64,000 bases of DNA. Origin: JAEUPI01 sp963814435. Lineage in GTDB: Bacteria > Pseudomonadota > Gammaproteobacteria > Burkholderiales > Burkholderiaceae_C. The notes below the pieces were generated by a model. It ran no database searches. It saw nothing but the letters and a program-made list of their open reading frames with translations, and was not told the origin of the DNA. Each line of letters begins with the position of its first letter. Within the stretch, counting starts at the first letter, position 1. Below are positions 26,173-35,490 of this stretch, piece after piece. The stretch spans positions 186,001 to 250,000 of the forward strand of contig CAWFCV010000035.1 in NCBI GenBank assembly GCA_963814435.1, read 5' to 3'. The translations under genes were made by a program, and so were the position numbers.

Positions 26173-27003
26173 TCACTTTCGCATGTCGTGCAAGGTGTGG
26201 ACATTGGGCGCGCTCGCCGCGCGACCCGACGGGCAGGCGCCGCAGACCGGCTCGTTGGGGTCGAACTCGAGCTTGATCTCGCTCTTCGGCACCACGGCGC
26301 GGCCCTGGTCGAGGTCTTCCAGGCGCTTGAGTTCGAGGGCGACGATTTCCTCCTCGGCAAAGCCAGCCAGGAAACGCGCCATCTCGCGATAGAACGAATG
26401 CTGCGCCGCCTGATCGATCAGCCGGCAGTAACCGCGCACCCAGCGACCGAGGTGCAGGGTCCAGAATCGTTTGATCTCGCGCTCGAGCCTGCGATACAGC
26501 GCCATGTCGTCGCCCAGCGCGGTCGCGCTGCGCTCCAGCAACTCGGCCACGAACATCAGCTCCACGCCGAGCTGATCGGCAAACACGTCGAAGCGGCCGC
26601 CGCCCACCCTGAAGCCGGCGCCTCGATAACACTCGAGCACCTGGAAGTGCGGGTCCTGCTTGAACCGGCCCGTCAGGCGCACCGACTCGACCGGCGGGAA
26701 ACCACCCGTCGCGGCAAACAGCGTCGTGTACTCGCAGGCCAGCGCCTCGGCCAGTGTCGCGTCGTCGGCGGCCAGGAAATCGGCGTCGAACTGCACACCC
26801 GCCTGCGCCAGGTTGGCGAGCAGCGACTCGTCGCGCAGCGCCGACAGGAACGCCGCGCTCGGTTCCTCGACGAAGACGCCGGCGAGCATGCGGTACAGCC
26901 GCGCACGCGCCAGACACTCGTCGCGCAGGTCTGGGCCGCACAATGCCGGTTCGGCAACCCGCGCAGGCGGCGGCGCGTCCAGGCGGAATTCGGCTTCGAG
27001 CAT
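26173..27003 (-). CDS. TorD/DmsD-family chaperone with a Cys-containing C-terminal tail
   Basis: 276 residues. The TorD-like core (residues about 28-220) has RARLYRMLAGVFVEEPS, CEYTTLFAATGGFPPVESVRL and YREMARFLAGFAEEE. These chaperones recognise the Tat leader of the catalytic subunit until the Mo cofactor is inserted. The last 40 residues are an extra tail with PVCGACPSG, a CxxC that could bind a metal or cluster; ordinary TorD proteins are shorter. The gene lies downstream of the catalytic subunit, separated by a palindromic repeat. Confidence 0.85.
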   Translation of the reverse strand: MLEAEFRLDAPPPARVAEPALCGPDLRDECLARARLYRMLAGVFVEEPSAAFLSALRDESLLANLAQAGVQFDADFLAADDATLAEALACEYTTLFAATGGFPPVESVRLTGRFKQDPHFQVLECYRGAGFRVGGGRFDVFADQLGVELMFVAELLERSATALGDDMALYRRLEREIKRFWTLHLGRWVRGYCRLIDQAAQHSFYREMARFLAGFAEEEIVALELKRLEDLDQGRAVVPKSEIKLEFDPNEPVCGACPSGRAASAPNVHTLHDMRK

Positions 27004-27044
27004 CGTCACTCCTGGGTGTGGTGCAGGCCGGGCAGCGCGCGCCG

Positions 27045-27136
27045 CCAAGTGGACGCCGTGGATCCGGCTTTGCCGGTCCACTGGCGGCGCCCCCTCGAGG
27101 GGGAGGCGGCGAAGCCGCTTCGGGGGTGGTTCATTT
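27045..27136. repeat. Intergenic palindromic repeat, copy A
   Basis: About 92 bp that also occurs at 56682-56776. Shared blocks are CCAAGTG, then GGATCCGGCTTTGCCGGTCC (a self-complementary hairpin), CCCCCT-GAGGGGG and GCCGCTTCGGGGGTG, ending TCATTT. It lies between the alpha-subunit stop and the chaperone start, inside an operon. Such stem-loops can protect upstream mRNA or dampen downstream expression. About 30 bp of loosely related GC-rich sequence precedes it. Confidence 0.85.
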
Positions 27137-29777
27137 CAGTGGCCGCTGCCGGCCTTGTGCTTGACGCTTTGCGGCCCGGCCCACGACGCCATCTCGGGAT
27201 GCATCTTGCGGTGCAGGTCACCGGTGTAGGCGTAGCGCATCGTCTCCTTGAAGGCCGCGACGTGCTTGTCCCAGTCGCCCACGCTGTCGCCGTACTTGTC
27301 GTTGGGCCCGGCCTTGGTGACCTTGACCACCGTGTCGTACCAGCCCTGCGAGCCGCCGATCGGATCGGCCACCACCGGGATGATGTTGTTCGGGTGCACG
27401 CCCTTGTCGTCCCACCACACGTTGTTGAGGTCGGGGTCGTCCTGGCCGTGGCTGACGTCGCTCTTCTTCTCCTTGAGCTTCAGCGTCGCCAGGCGGCCGT
27501 ACTCCCAGTGGCCGAAGCCGGTGGGGATCGACACCACCTTCGGGTGGATGCCCTCGGTGACATAGGCCTTGGTCACCAGATGCCCGACGCGCGCTTTCGA
27601 CGCGCACCAGGTCGCCGGTCTTGACGCCGATGCTTGGCGGCGGTCTCGGGATTCATCCAGGCCGGGTTGCTGTGCGCGATCTCGGCCAGCCACTTCACGG
27701 CCGCCGTGCGCGACTGCTTGTGCACGTTGAGCTTGAAGGTGCTCAAGATCAGCTCGTCGTCCTTCATCGTCTCGTGCCACGGAATGCGCTTGAAGGTCGG
27801 CATCGGGTTGAAGCCGTACTCGGCCCACTGCTCGACGCGCACGTTGATCAGGCGGTTGCCGGTCGGGAAGCCGACGTAGTTCTTGCCGTCGCGCTTGACG
27901 CCGATGGCCTTGCCGTTCTTGCTGATCGCGCCGCTCTTGTCGACTGTCGCGCCGGCCATCTCGGCGTCCGACAGCGTCTTCTTGTAGAGGCCGTACTCGG
28001 CGCGGATCTCGCGCCCGGTCTTGTCGATCACCTTGCCGCTCTTCGGATCGAGCTTGCCGTAGATCGGCCAGACGCCGTGCTTCTTCAGGAAGTCGAGTCC
28101 CCCGGCCTCCTTCAGCCCCGGCACGTTGTCGAAATGCTGGCGCATGTAGTCTTCGCCGTCCTTGAAGTTCCAGAACTGCTTCATGCCGCGCTTGCCGTCC
28201 GGATCGAGCTTCCAGATGATGTCGCGCAACAGCACGCGGTTCTCGCGCGATTCGCCGAGCGACTTGTGCACCGGCTGGCGGATGCCGAGCCAGGGCCACA
28301 GCGAGTTGGGCATCGACTCGGGTTCCCAGCGTTCGAGGTAGGGGCAGTCGGGCAGGATCAGGTCGGCCAGCGCCGTCTCCTCGCCCATCGCCGGGCTCAT
28401 CGACACCAGATAGGGAATCAGCTTCTCGTCCCTGAACAGCTTGCCCCAGACTGCCACCGACCCCGGATTGGTATAGACCGGGTTGTCCTGGTAGGTGAAG
28501 TAGACGTTGACCTTCTGCCGGCCCTCGGCGATGAAGAACGGCGTCAGGTGGCTGACCTTGTGTGCCGCCAGTGGGTACTCGGGCGGATGCGCAAGCACCG
28601 AGTCCTTCTTCGGCCCCGGCGGTTCGGGCGTCGGCTGCGGCCAACCCATGCCGCGCGGCAGGCAGTAGCCGCCCTTGGTCTCGATGTTGCCGGTCATGAT
28701 CGGCAGCATCATGCAGGCCTTCTCGTTGTACGAGCCGTACAGATGCTTGGCCGGGCCGCGGTAGGTGAACAGCGTCGCCGGCTTGGTGGTGGCGAACTCG
28801 CGCGCGATGCGCTCGATGGTCTCGACCGGCACGCCCGAGATCTTGGACGCCCACTCCGGCGTGAACTGCTTGTAGTGGTCCTTCAGTTCCGCGACGGTGA
28901 CGTTGGTCCAGTTGGTGATGAACTCGGAGTCCTGCAGGTCCTCGCGCAGGATGACGTGCCCGATGGCCAGCGCCACCGCGCCGTCGGTGCCCGGGAACAC
29001 CGGGATCCAGTCGTCCGAGAAGCCGGCCGTGTTCGACAGCCGCACGTCGAAGGTGACGATCTTCATGTGGTTGTCCACACGCCCTTCGGTGACACGCTGC
29101 GACAGCGGGTTGTGGAAGTACGCCGCCTCGAGGATGTTGGAGCCGAAGTTCAGCACGTACTTGGCGTTGGCGAAGTCGGGGGTCTCGATGTCGGGTCCCC
29201 AGGTGGGCTCCATGCCGCACTTCTTCGACGATTCGCACACCGACGTGTGGTTGACCACCGTGGCCGAACCCAGTGTCTTCATGAAGCGGTCGAGCGTGCC
29301 GCCGGTGCGGTTGCGCCCGTACTTCATCATGATCGTGTTCGGGTCCTCCTTCAGCGCCGCGTCGAGTTTGCCCGCCAGCTCGGTCAGCGCCTCGTCCCAG
29401 GTGATGCGCTTCCACTTGCCCTCACCTCGCGCGCCAATGCGCTTGAGCGGGTACAGGATGCGATCGGGGTCGTAGCTGTACCACATGCCCGAGTTGCCCT
29501 TGGCGCACAGGCGACCGCGCGTGGACACATGCTCGGGGTTGCCTTCCAGCTTGACGACGCGGTCATTCTCGACAAACGCAATCGCGCCGTCCTGGATGTT
29601 GCAGACATGGCAGTTCACCGGAATGGCCTTGCGCTCGGCGTTGCTGACATGCGAGAAGTCCTTGCCGCCGAGTTCCTGCTCCATCGCGTTGAGCAGGCGC
29701 GGCGCAACAGCTGCCGCGGCGCCGGTTCCTGCACTGGCCTTGAGGAACGTGCGGCGCGTGGTGAATGGCATCTTCAT
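27136..29777 (-). CDS. Molybdopterin oxidoreductase catalytic subunit, Psr/Phs/Ttr-like group (two inserted bases)
   Basis: ATG 29777 follows AGGAG and begins a Tat leader (TTRRTFLKASAG). The N-terminal cluster motif is CHVCNIQD...RLCAKG: the third Cys of CX2CX3C is Asp (confirmed codon GAC). The probable Mo ligand is the Cys in VNHTSVCESSKKCG. Blocks for both MGD moieties follow, and the C-terminal beta-domain ends SVKHKAGSGH. Two extra bases near 27637 and 27597 break the frame; removing them gives 879 residues. With the FeS and NrfD genes it forms a membrane-anchored periplasmic enzyme. Substrate is unproven; sulfur oxyanions, arsenic or related compounds are possible. Confidence 0.85.
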
Positions 29778-29800
29778 TGAGAGTCTCCTCGATCCGAACA

Positions 29801-30658
29801 TCAATACAGGGTCTGCAACTGCTGCGGCCCCATCAGCAGGGCATAACGCAGCGCGGCACTGCCCAGCAGGATCAGCAGCGCCGACAGTGCCAGCACGCCT
29901 TTCTTGGCGCCGATGGGGGCCAGCAGCATCGCGACCGGGGCGGCCGTTCCGGCCACCACACCGAGACCGATGAAGACCAGTCCCATCGTGCCGGTGGTGA
30001 GGATGATGAACGTCAGTTCCTGCGCCGAGCCGCCATAGTTGGTGGTACCGAGGATCGACACCAGGATGATGCCCACCGCGCCGGTGGACCACAGCATGAG
30101 CTGGCGCAGGATCTTCTGTGCGCCATCGTCAGCGCCGGCCAACAGCGTGCCGATCGCGGATCCGGAGGCCACGGCCTGTGCGACGAACAGAACCGGCATG
30201 ATCGGTGTGTTCCAGACCGGCCGCGACTGGTGCACCGTCAGGTCGTAGCCGGTGTAGATCGGCAGTCCCAGCGCGAGCAACGCCGCGATGCCGGCCAGCA
30301 GGCGGCCCCGCTTCTCGTCGTTCTTCCTCAGCGCCAGCACGTACAGCACCGACACGACACCGAACGCAACGATGTTCAGCGCACCCCAGGCCAGAGGCGA
30401 GGTGAAGCTCAGGTAGCCCGGGTGCAGGATGTTGAGGAAGCGCATCGGCTGCGACAGGTCGGCGATCAGCAGCACGCCACCGACCGCCAGCAGCGCGATC
30501 GAGCCGTAGGCGGCCTTCTCGCGCAGCGACCGCAGCGCCGGATTCACCCAGGAGCCGTACGACAGAAACGCCAACCCGGCGCAAATGCCGATGACGAAGA
30601 AGTAGATCGCGTAGGTCGCGTGCCACGACACGTCGTGAAACACCACATAGTCACCCAT
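29801..30658 (-). CDS. NrfD/PsrC-type membrane anchor subunit
   Basis: 285 residues with about eight membrane helices. It starts MGDYVVFHDVSWHATYAIYFF and contains DLSQPMRFLNIL and the SRPVWNTPIMPVLF loop, both usual in NrfD-like quinone-interacting subunits. It passes electrons between the quinone pool and the FeS subunit. It lies 11 nt after the FeS gene and 23 nt before the catalytic gene, so the order is FeS-anchor-catalytic. Confidence 0.9.
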   Translation of the reverse strand: MGDYVVFHDVSWHATYAIYFFVIGICAGLAFLSYGSWVNPALRSLREKAAYGSIALLAVGGVLLIADLSQPMRFLNILHPGYLSFTSPLAWGALNIVAFGVVSVLYVLALRKNDEKRGRLLAGIAALLALGLPIYTGYDLTVHQSRPVWNTPIMPVLFVAQAVASGSAIGTLLAGADDGAQKILRQLMLWSTGAVGIILVSILGTTNYGGSAQELTFIILTTGTMGLVFIGLGVVAGTAAPVAMLLAPIGAKKGVLALSALLILLGSAALRYALLMGPQQLQTLY

Positions 30659-30669
30659 GGCTGGTCCCC

Positions 30670-31380
30670 TTAAATTTTGAAGTGGCGCTTGAAGGCGTCG
30701 CGGTCGAGTTCCATCACCTCGGGCTTGTGGTACGCGTCGCGCCCGAACTCGGTCGCGTTGCGGTCGGCCCCGATGTAGAACACGTGCGGCTTGGTGCCTT
30801 CTTCCGGGCGCAGCACCTGCGTCGCGTTCTTGGCCACCAGGTACGACACCTCGCTCTTCGGATCGTTGAGGTCGCCGAACACCCGCGAGCGGCCGATGCA
30901 GGTCTGCACACAGGCCGGCACCAGGTTCTGCGTCACGCGATGGAAGCAGAACGTGCACTTGTCGACCACATTGGTGATCGGCGTGTAGGTGCGGTGCGAC
31001 GGCAGCATGAAGCGCGCGTTGTAGGGGCAAGCCGCCATGCAGCTGCGGCAGCCGATGCAGCGCTCGTAGCGCTGCAGCACGAAACCGCCGTCCTCGACCT
31101 TGAACGTGGCGTCGACCGGGCAGTTGCGCACGCAGGGCGGGTCGTCGCAGTGGTTGCACAGGCGCGGCAGGAACTGCTTCTTCACGTTCGGGTACTTGCC
31201 CACCACTTTGTAGGGCACCCAGGTGCGGTTCACGCCCAGCGGCGTGTCGTACTCGGCCTTGCAGGCCACCTGACAGGCCATGCAGCCGATGCAGCGCCGC
31301 GTGTCGACGACCATCGCGAAGCGACGTTTACCCGGCATGCCCCTCGTCTCGATCGGTGAGACCCTCAGCTCTTCACTCAT
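30670..31380 (-). CDS. Four-cluster FeS electron-transfer subunit (PsrB/TtrB-like)
   Basis: 236 residues. Four Cys groups are complete: CIGCMACQVACK, CNHCDDPPCVRNCP, CIGCRSCMAACP and CTFCFHR...CVQTCIG. There is no signal peptide, as usual when this subunit is co-exported with the Tat-bearing catalytic chain. It is the first gene of the operon, about 93 nt downstream of the predicted sigma-54 transcription start. It links the NrfD anchor to the catalytic subunit. Confidence 0.92.
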   Translation of the reverse strand: MSEELRVSPIETRGMPGKRRFAMVVDTRRCIGCMACQVACKAEYDTPLGVNRTWVPYKVVGKYPNVKKQFLPRLCNHCDDPPCVRNCPVDATFKVEDGGFVLQRYERCIGCRSCMAACPYNARFMLPSHRTYTPITNVVDKCTFCFHRVTQNLVPACVQTCIGRSRVFGDLNDPKSEVSYLVAKNATQVLRPEEGTKPHVFYIGADRNATEFGRDAYHKPEVMELDRDAFKRHFKI

Positions 31381-31483
31381 GGTTCATGTCTCCTTCGAAG
31401 CCGACTGTTCGGTCGGGCCGACGCGAAGCCGCCGATCGCTCGATGCCAGGCCACGCGCTGTTGTTGCCGACCGTCAATCAGAA

Positions 31484-31499
31484 GGCAACTTCCGTGCCG
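31484..31499 (-). promoter_or_regulatory. Sigma-54 (-24/-12) promoter of the second molybdoenzyme operon
   Basis: The minus strand reads CGGCACG-GAAG-TTGCC, matching TGGCACG-N4-TTGCW with exact GG-N10-GC spacing. Transcription would start near 31473 toward the FeS gene at 31380. The divergent operon encodes a sigma-54 activator, which explains this promoter type. Confidence 0.8.
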
Positions 31500-31529
31500 C
31501 ATGTGGGCCAGACGCTGAAAGCGCCCACG

Positions 31530-31545
31530 CCGCAACGGGTTGCGG
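31530..31545. promoter_or_regulatory. Palindrome between the -24 element and the enhancer-like sites
   Basis: CCGCAAC-GG-GTTGCGG is a perfect 7+2+7 inverted repeat. Its sequence differs from the two palindromes further upstream, so it may bind another protein. No assignment is possible. Confidence 0.4.
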
Positions 31546-31576
31546 CCGATCGTGCGCTCGTGTGCAGTCGGCCGCG

Positions 31577-31638
31577 CGTTACGCTGGCGTAACGATGCGG
31601 CCGATTGCTGCGGCGCAGCTTGCTACGCCGGCGTAGCA
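31577..31638. promoter_or_regulatory. Two enhancer-like palindromes (probable activator binding sites)
   Basis: CGTTACGCTGGCGTAACG (31577-31594) and TGCTACGCCGGCGTAGCA (31621-31638) are both perfect 18-bp palindromes sharing the pattern yGyTACGCygGCGTArCr. Their centres are 44 bp apart, about four helical turns. They lie about 112 and 156 bp upstream of the predicted sigma-54 start. The second lies 53 bp before the binding-protein gene, so autoregulation is also possible. Confidence 0.75.
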
Positions 31639-31690
31639 GCAGGTGCCGATGCGCTTGCACCGCTGTGGGGGCGCGCCTATCCTCGCCGGC

Positions 31691-32575
31691 ATGAACCCGT
31701 TCCATGTGAGACCGGTACCGTCACGGGCGCGCCGACGCCTGTGCGGCGGCACCGCGGCGGCGCTCGCGTTGACGGCGCTGGGCGCAGCTGGTGCCAACGA
31801 TGCGACCGTGCGGATCGGGCTGACCCCGGTATTCCTCGATGACCAGGTGAGTTTTCTCAACCGGTGGCGGCGCTGGCTGGAGGGCAAACTCGCCCGCGGT
31901 GTCGAGTTCGTGCAACGCGGCAACTACCGCGACGTGGTCGATCTGGTGCGCGCCGGTCAGCTCGATTTCGCGTGGATCTGTGGTTATCCGTACGTGCGCT
32001 ATCAGCGCGAGCTCACTCTCGTCGCCACACCGAAGTGGCGCGGCGGGCCTTACTACCACTCCTACATCATCGTGCCGGCCGACGACAGCAAGACTCAGCG
32101 CCTGATCGATCTTCGCGGCAAGGTGTTCGCGTACTCCGATCCGGATTCCAATTCCGGCTGCCTGTTTCCGCGCTACCACCTCACCATTCAGGGCGAGAAC
32201 CCGGCCACCTTCTTTGGCCGGACGTTCTTCACCTGGGCCCATCGCAAGGTGGTCGAGGCGGTGGCTTCAGGCCTTGCCAGCGGCGGCGCGGTCGACGGCT
32301 ATGTCTGGGAGACGCTGGCCGAGCTGAGCCCTGAATTCACCCGCCGCACGCGCATCGTCGAGCGTTCCGGGCCACTGGGGCATCCGCCCTTCGTGGCCCG
32401 GGCCGGCATCGCACCCGCGGAGCTGGAGCGCTTTCGCGCGGTGCTGATCGGCATGTCGAGCGAGCCGACCAGCGAAGCCTTGCTGCGCCGCCTGCGGCTG
32501 GACGGCTTCATGGCCACGACGCCTGCGCTGTACGACGACATCGCGCGCATGGCCAAGAGGGTTCAACCCGTGTGA
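31691..32575 (+). CDS. Periplasmic PhnD-like substrate-binding protein of a three-component sensor (AioX/ArxX-like)
   Basis: ATG 31691 gives 294 residues with an Arg-rich signal peptide ending near AAGAN. The mature part reads like the phosphonate/phosphite binding family: VRIGLTPVFLDDQVSFLNRW, GQLDFAWICGYPYVRY and FAYSDPDSNSGCLFPRYHL. No transporter genes follow; instead its stop overlaps the sensor kinase start. This layout (binding protein, kinase, sigma-54 regulator) is that of aioXSR and arxXSR, which sense arsenite. The protein probably presents a ligand to the kinase. Cys in AWICGY and NSGCLF could bind As(III), which is speculative. Confidence 0.8.
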   Translation: MNPFHVRPVPSRARRRLCGGTAAALALTALGAAGANDATVRIGLTPVFLDDQVSFLNRWRRWLEGKLARGVEFVQRGNYRDVVDLVRAGQLDFAWICGYPYVRYQRELTLVATPKWRGGPYYHSYIIVPADDSKTQRLIDLRGKVFAYSDPDSNSGCLFPRYHLTIQGENPATFFGRTFFTWAHRKVVEAVASGLASGGAVDGYVWETLAELSPEFTRRTRIVERSGPLGHPPFVARAGIAPAELERFRAVLIGMSSEPTSEALLRRLRLDGFMATTPALYDDIARMAKRVQPV

Positions 32576-34050
32576 GGTTCCTGGACGATCTGTCACTGCG
32601 CTGGAAGATCCCGCTTCGCGTGATGGTCGCCGTGGTGGGCACCGCGTTGGCCGTGACGGCGGCACTGGTGGCGCGCGAATACGACGAACTGCGGCAGAAC
32701 CTGGAAGGGCACGCCACCAGCATGGGCCGCGTGCTGGCGCACACATTGGTGGTGCCGGTGCTGCACGACGACGTCTGGCGCGCCTACGAGATCCTGCAGT
32801 CCGCGCACGAACCGAATCCGTCGGCGCCGGAACTGCAGGCCCAGATGGTGCTGGTGACCGACGCCGAGTTCCGCGTCATCGCGTCGACGCGTCCACGCGA
32901 GTTCCCCGTCGGCAGCAGCGCCGCGACGCATGGCGGCACGTTCGGCTTGTTGCGTGCCGAACTGGCCCAGGGCGATCCGACGCTGCAACGGGTGCTCGAA
33001 CCGGCGAACTCGGGCCTGTACATCGTGATGTCGCCGCTGATCGCCGACGGTGTTGCACTCGGTCAGGTGATCCTCGGCTACTCGCGCATTTCGTTCCTGC
33101 CGCGCTTCCTTGGTCTGGTCGGGCGCGCGGCATTGGTCACGGTGCTGGTGCTGCTGATCATCCTGCCGCTGTCGTGGGTCATGGCACGCCGCACCGGTGA
33201 GCCGCTGCTGAATCTGGCCCAGGCCATGCGCCAGGTGCCACAGCAGCTGGAGTCCGCGCAGCTCGCCACGCTGCCGCGCAGCCGCGACGAGATCGGACAG
33301 CTGGCCGATGCCTTCCGGCGCATGATCGTGCAACTGCGCGACCAGCAAGAGCTCGAGCAGCAGATGGTGGTCTCCGAGCGGCTGGCCGCGATCGGCCGGC
33401 TGACCGCGGGCATCGCCCACGAGATCAACAATCCGCTCGGCGGCATGCTGACGGCCATCAACACCTACCAGCGACACGGCAGTGGCGACGCGCTGGCGGC
33501 CGGCACCTTGACGTTGCTCGAACGCGGTCTGAGCCAGATTCGCAACACAGTGGCGGCGTTGCTGGTGGAAACCCGCGTCCAGGATCGTCCGTTCGCGCCC
33601 GACGACATCGCCGATCTATTGATTCTGATCAACGCCGAAGCTCACCCGCGCGGCGTGCGGGTGGCCATCGATGGTAGTTTGCATGCGCCACTGCCGCTGC
33701 CGGCGACCTTGCTGCGGCAGATCGTGCTGAACCTGCTGCTCAACGCGGTGGCGGCCGCCGATGCCGGCGGCATGGTGCGACTGAGCGCCCGCGGAGACGA
33801 CGGCAAACTGACCTTGGCGATCTGCAATGACGGACGACACATTCCCCAACAGGAGATGGCATTCCTGTTCGAGCCGTTCTCGACCCACAGCGAAGGCGGA
33901 CATGGCCTGGGGCTGTGGATGGTCTACCAGATCACGCGGCAGCTCGGCGGCGACATCGCCGTCGAAAGCGAAGCGGGCTTGACCACGTTCACGGTTGAGA
34001 TCCCCTATGGCGAACACGCAGCAGGGACCATCGCGACTGTGCCTGATTGA
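32572..34050 (+). CDS. Sensor histidine kinase paired with the binding protein
   Basis: GTG 32572 overlaps the previous stop; 492 residues. A membrane helix near residues 14-34 is followed by a periplasmic domain to about 180, a second helix (LVTVLVLLIILPLSWVM) and a HAMP-like linker. The H-box is GIAHEINNPLGGML near residue 282. The ATPase part has LLNLLLNAVAAAD (N box), CNDGRHI (G1) and GGHGLGLWMV (G2). It should phosphorylate the regulator encoded next, whose start lies 44 nt inside this gene. Confidence 0.9.
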   Translation: MRFLDDLSLRWKIPLRVMVAVVGTALAVTAALVAREYDELRQNLEGHATSMGRVLAHTLVVPVLHDDVWRAYEILQSAHEPNPSAPELQAQMVLVTDAEFRVIASTRPREFPVGSSAATHGGTFGLLRAELAQGDPTLQRVLEPANSGLYIVMSPLIADGVALGQVILGYSRISFLPRFLGLVGRAALVTVLVLLIILPLSWVMARRTGEPLLNLAQAMRQVPQQLESAQLATLPRSRDEIGQLADAFRRMIVQLRDQQELEQQMVVSERLAAIGRLTAGIAHEINNPLGGMLTAINTYQRHGSGDALAAGTLTLLERGLSQIRNTVAALLVETRVQDRPFAPDDIADLLILINAEAHPRGVRVAIDGSLHAPLPLPATLLRQIVLNLLLNAVAAADAGGMVRLSARGDDGKLTLAICNDGRHIPQQEMAFLFEPFSTHSEGGHGLGLWMVYQITRQLGGDIAVESEAGLTTFTVEIPYGEHAAGTIATVPD

Positions 34051-35414
34051 GGACGACGAACTCGTCGGCGAATCGCTCGCTGCGCGTTTCCGCCTCGAGG
34101 GCTTCGACGTCGAATGGCGCCGCGACGGCGCCAGCGCGCAACAGGCGCTGGCGCTTCGGCGCTTCGGCGTCGTGGTCAGCGACATCCGGCTGCCCGACTG
34201 CAACGGCGGTGAGCTGTTCCTGGAACTGGCCGCGCGCCACCCGCGCCTGCCGCCTTTTCTGTTCATGACGGGCTTCGGCACCATCGATCGTGCGGTCGAT
34301 CTGCTGAAGCCGGCGCGGCCGACTACGTCACCAAGCCGTTCGACGCCGATTTGTTGGTGTCCAAGGTGCGGGCGCTGGCGAGCGGTGACGGCTCGGTCTC
34401 CGACAGCGCCGACAGCGATGCGCTCGGGGTATCGACCGCGATGCGGCGCATTGCCGAAGCGTTGCCGCGCCTGGCGCGGCACGCGAGCGCGTTGCTGCAT
34501 GAGCGGCGAGTCGGGCGTCGGCAAGGAGCATGTGGCTGCGATGTTTCACCGGCATGCCGGCGCGGCGACGGCGCCGTTCGTCCCGGTCAATTGCGGCGCG
34601 ATCACCGAACGCCTGCTCGAGGCCGAACTGTTCGGCTTCGAGAAGGGCGCGTTCACGGGCGCCGGCAGGCCAAACGAGGCTACTTCGAGCAGGCCCACGG
34701 CGGCACGGTCTTCCTCGACGAAATCGGCGACATGCCGCCCGCGATGCAGGTCAAGCTGTTGCGCGTGCTGCAGGAGCGCCGATCGTCCAGCGGTTGGGCA
34801 GCGACGCGCAGATCGCGGTCGAGTTCAGGCTCGTCTGCGCGACACATCGCGACCTGAAGGCGATGGTCGAGGCCGGGCAGTTCCGCGAGGATCTGTACTA
34901 CCGGATCAACGTCATCCACCTGCACATTCCGCCGCTGCGTGAACGCAGCGACGACATCCGCTGGTTCGTGCGGCACTTCATCGACGGGTTCAATCGAACC
35001 CACCCGCAGGAGCGGCGGCGGCTGGACCCGCGCACCGAGCAGGCGTTGGTGACCTACGCCTGGCCGGGCAACGTGCGTGAACTCAAGCACGCCGTCGAGC
35101 GCGCCTGCATCCTTTCGCCGGGCCCGTTGCTGGATGCCGAGGCCTTTTTCGGCGATGCGGTCCACGCCGGGCCGGACCGTGAGGCGCAGTCCGCGCCGCT
35201 GGCCGAGTACCTGATGGACTGCGAGCGCGAATACCTTCGAATCGTGCTCGATCGGCACGGCGGGCACATGACCCACACCGCCGAGGCACTGGGCATCGCA
35301 CGCAAGTCGCTGTGGGACAAGATGCGGCGGCTCGGCGTCCAGTCGACCGAGCGCGAGGCGGGGCGCAAGGACCGGGACGCGCAGCATCGGCAAACGACTC
35401 AGCGCCAGTCCTGA
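34007..35414 (+). CDS. Sigma-54-dependent response regulator (four frame breaks)
   Basis: ATG 34007 lies within the end of the kinase gene. The receiver domain has CLIEDDE and the phospho-acceptor Asp in VVVSDIRLPD. The AAA+ domain has GESGVGKEH, the sigma-54 contact loop KGAFTGA and GGTVFLDEIGDMPP. The C-terminal Fis-type helix-turn-helix is HTAEALGIARKSLWDKMRRLG. Frame changes near 34310, 34500, 34665 and 34785 all fall where the family sequence continues, so sequence errors are likely. Adding three bases and removing one gives about 469 residues. It should activate the -24/-12 promoter at 31484 through the two palindromes. Confidence 0.85.
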
Positions 35415-35490
35415 CACGGGTTTCCCCGTTTAGCGGGCATCGGGATCGTTTGTTACCTTGCATCGTCCCGCCATCGAGGGCCTGCCGCGC

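Noticed and set aside
25654..29780. Two long plus-strand frames opposite the molybdoenzyme operon
   Set aside because: Same reason: antisense to genes with complete cluster and chaperone motifs, no recognisable domains.
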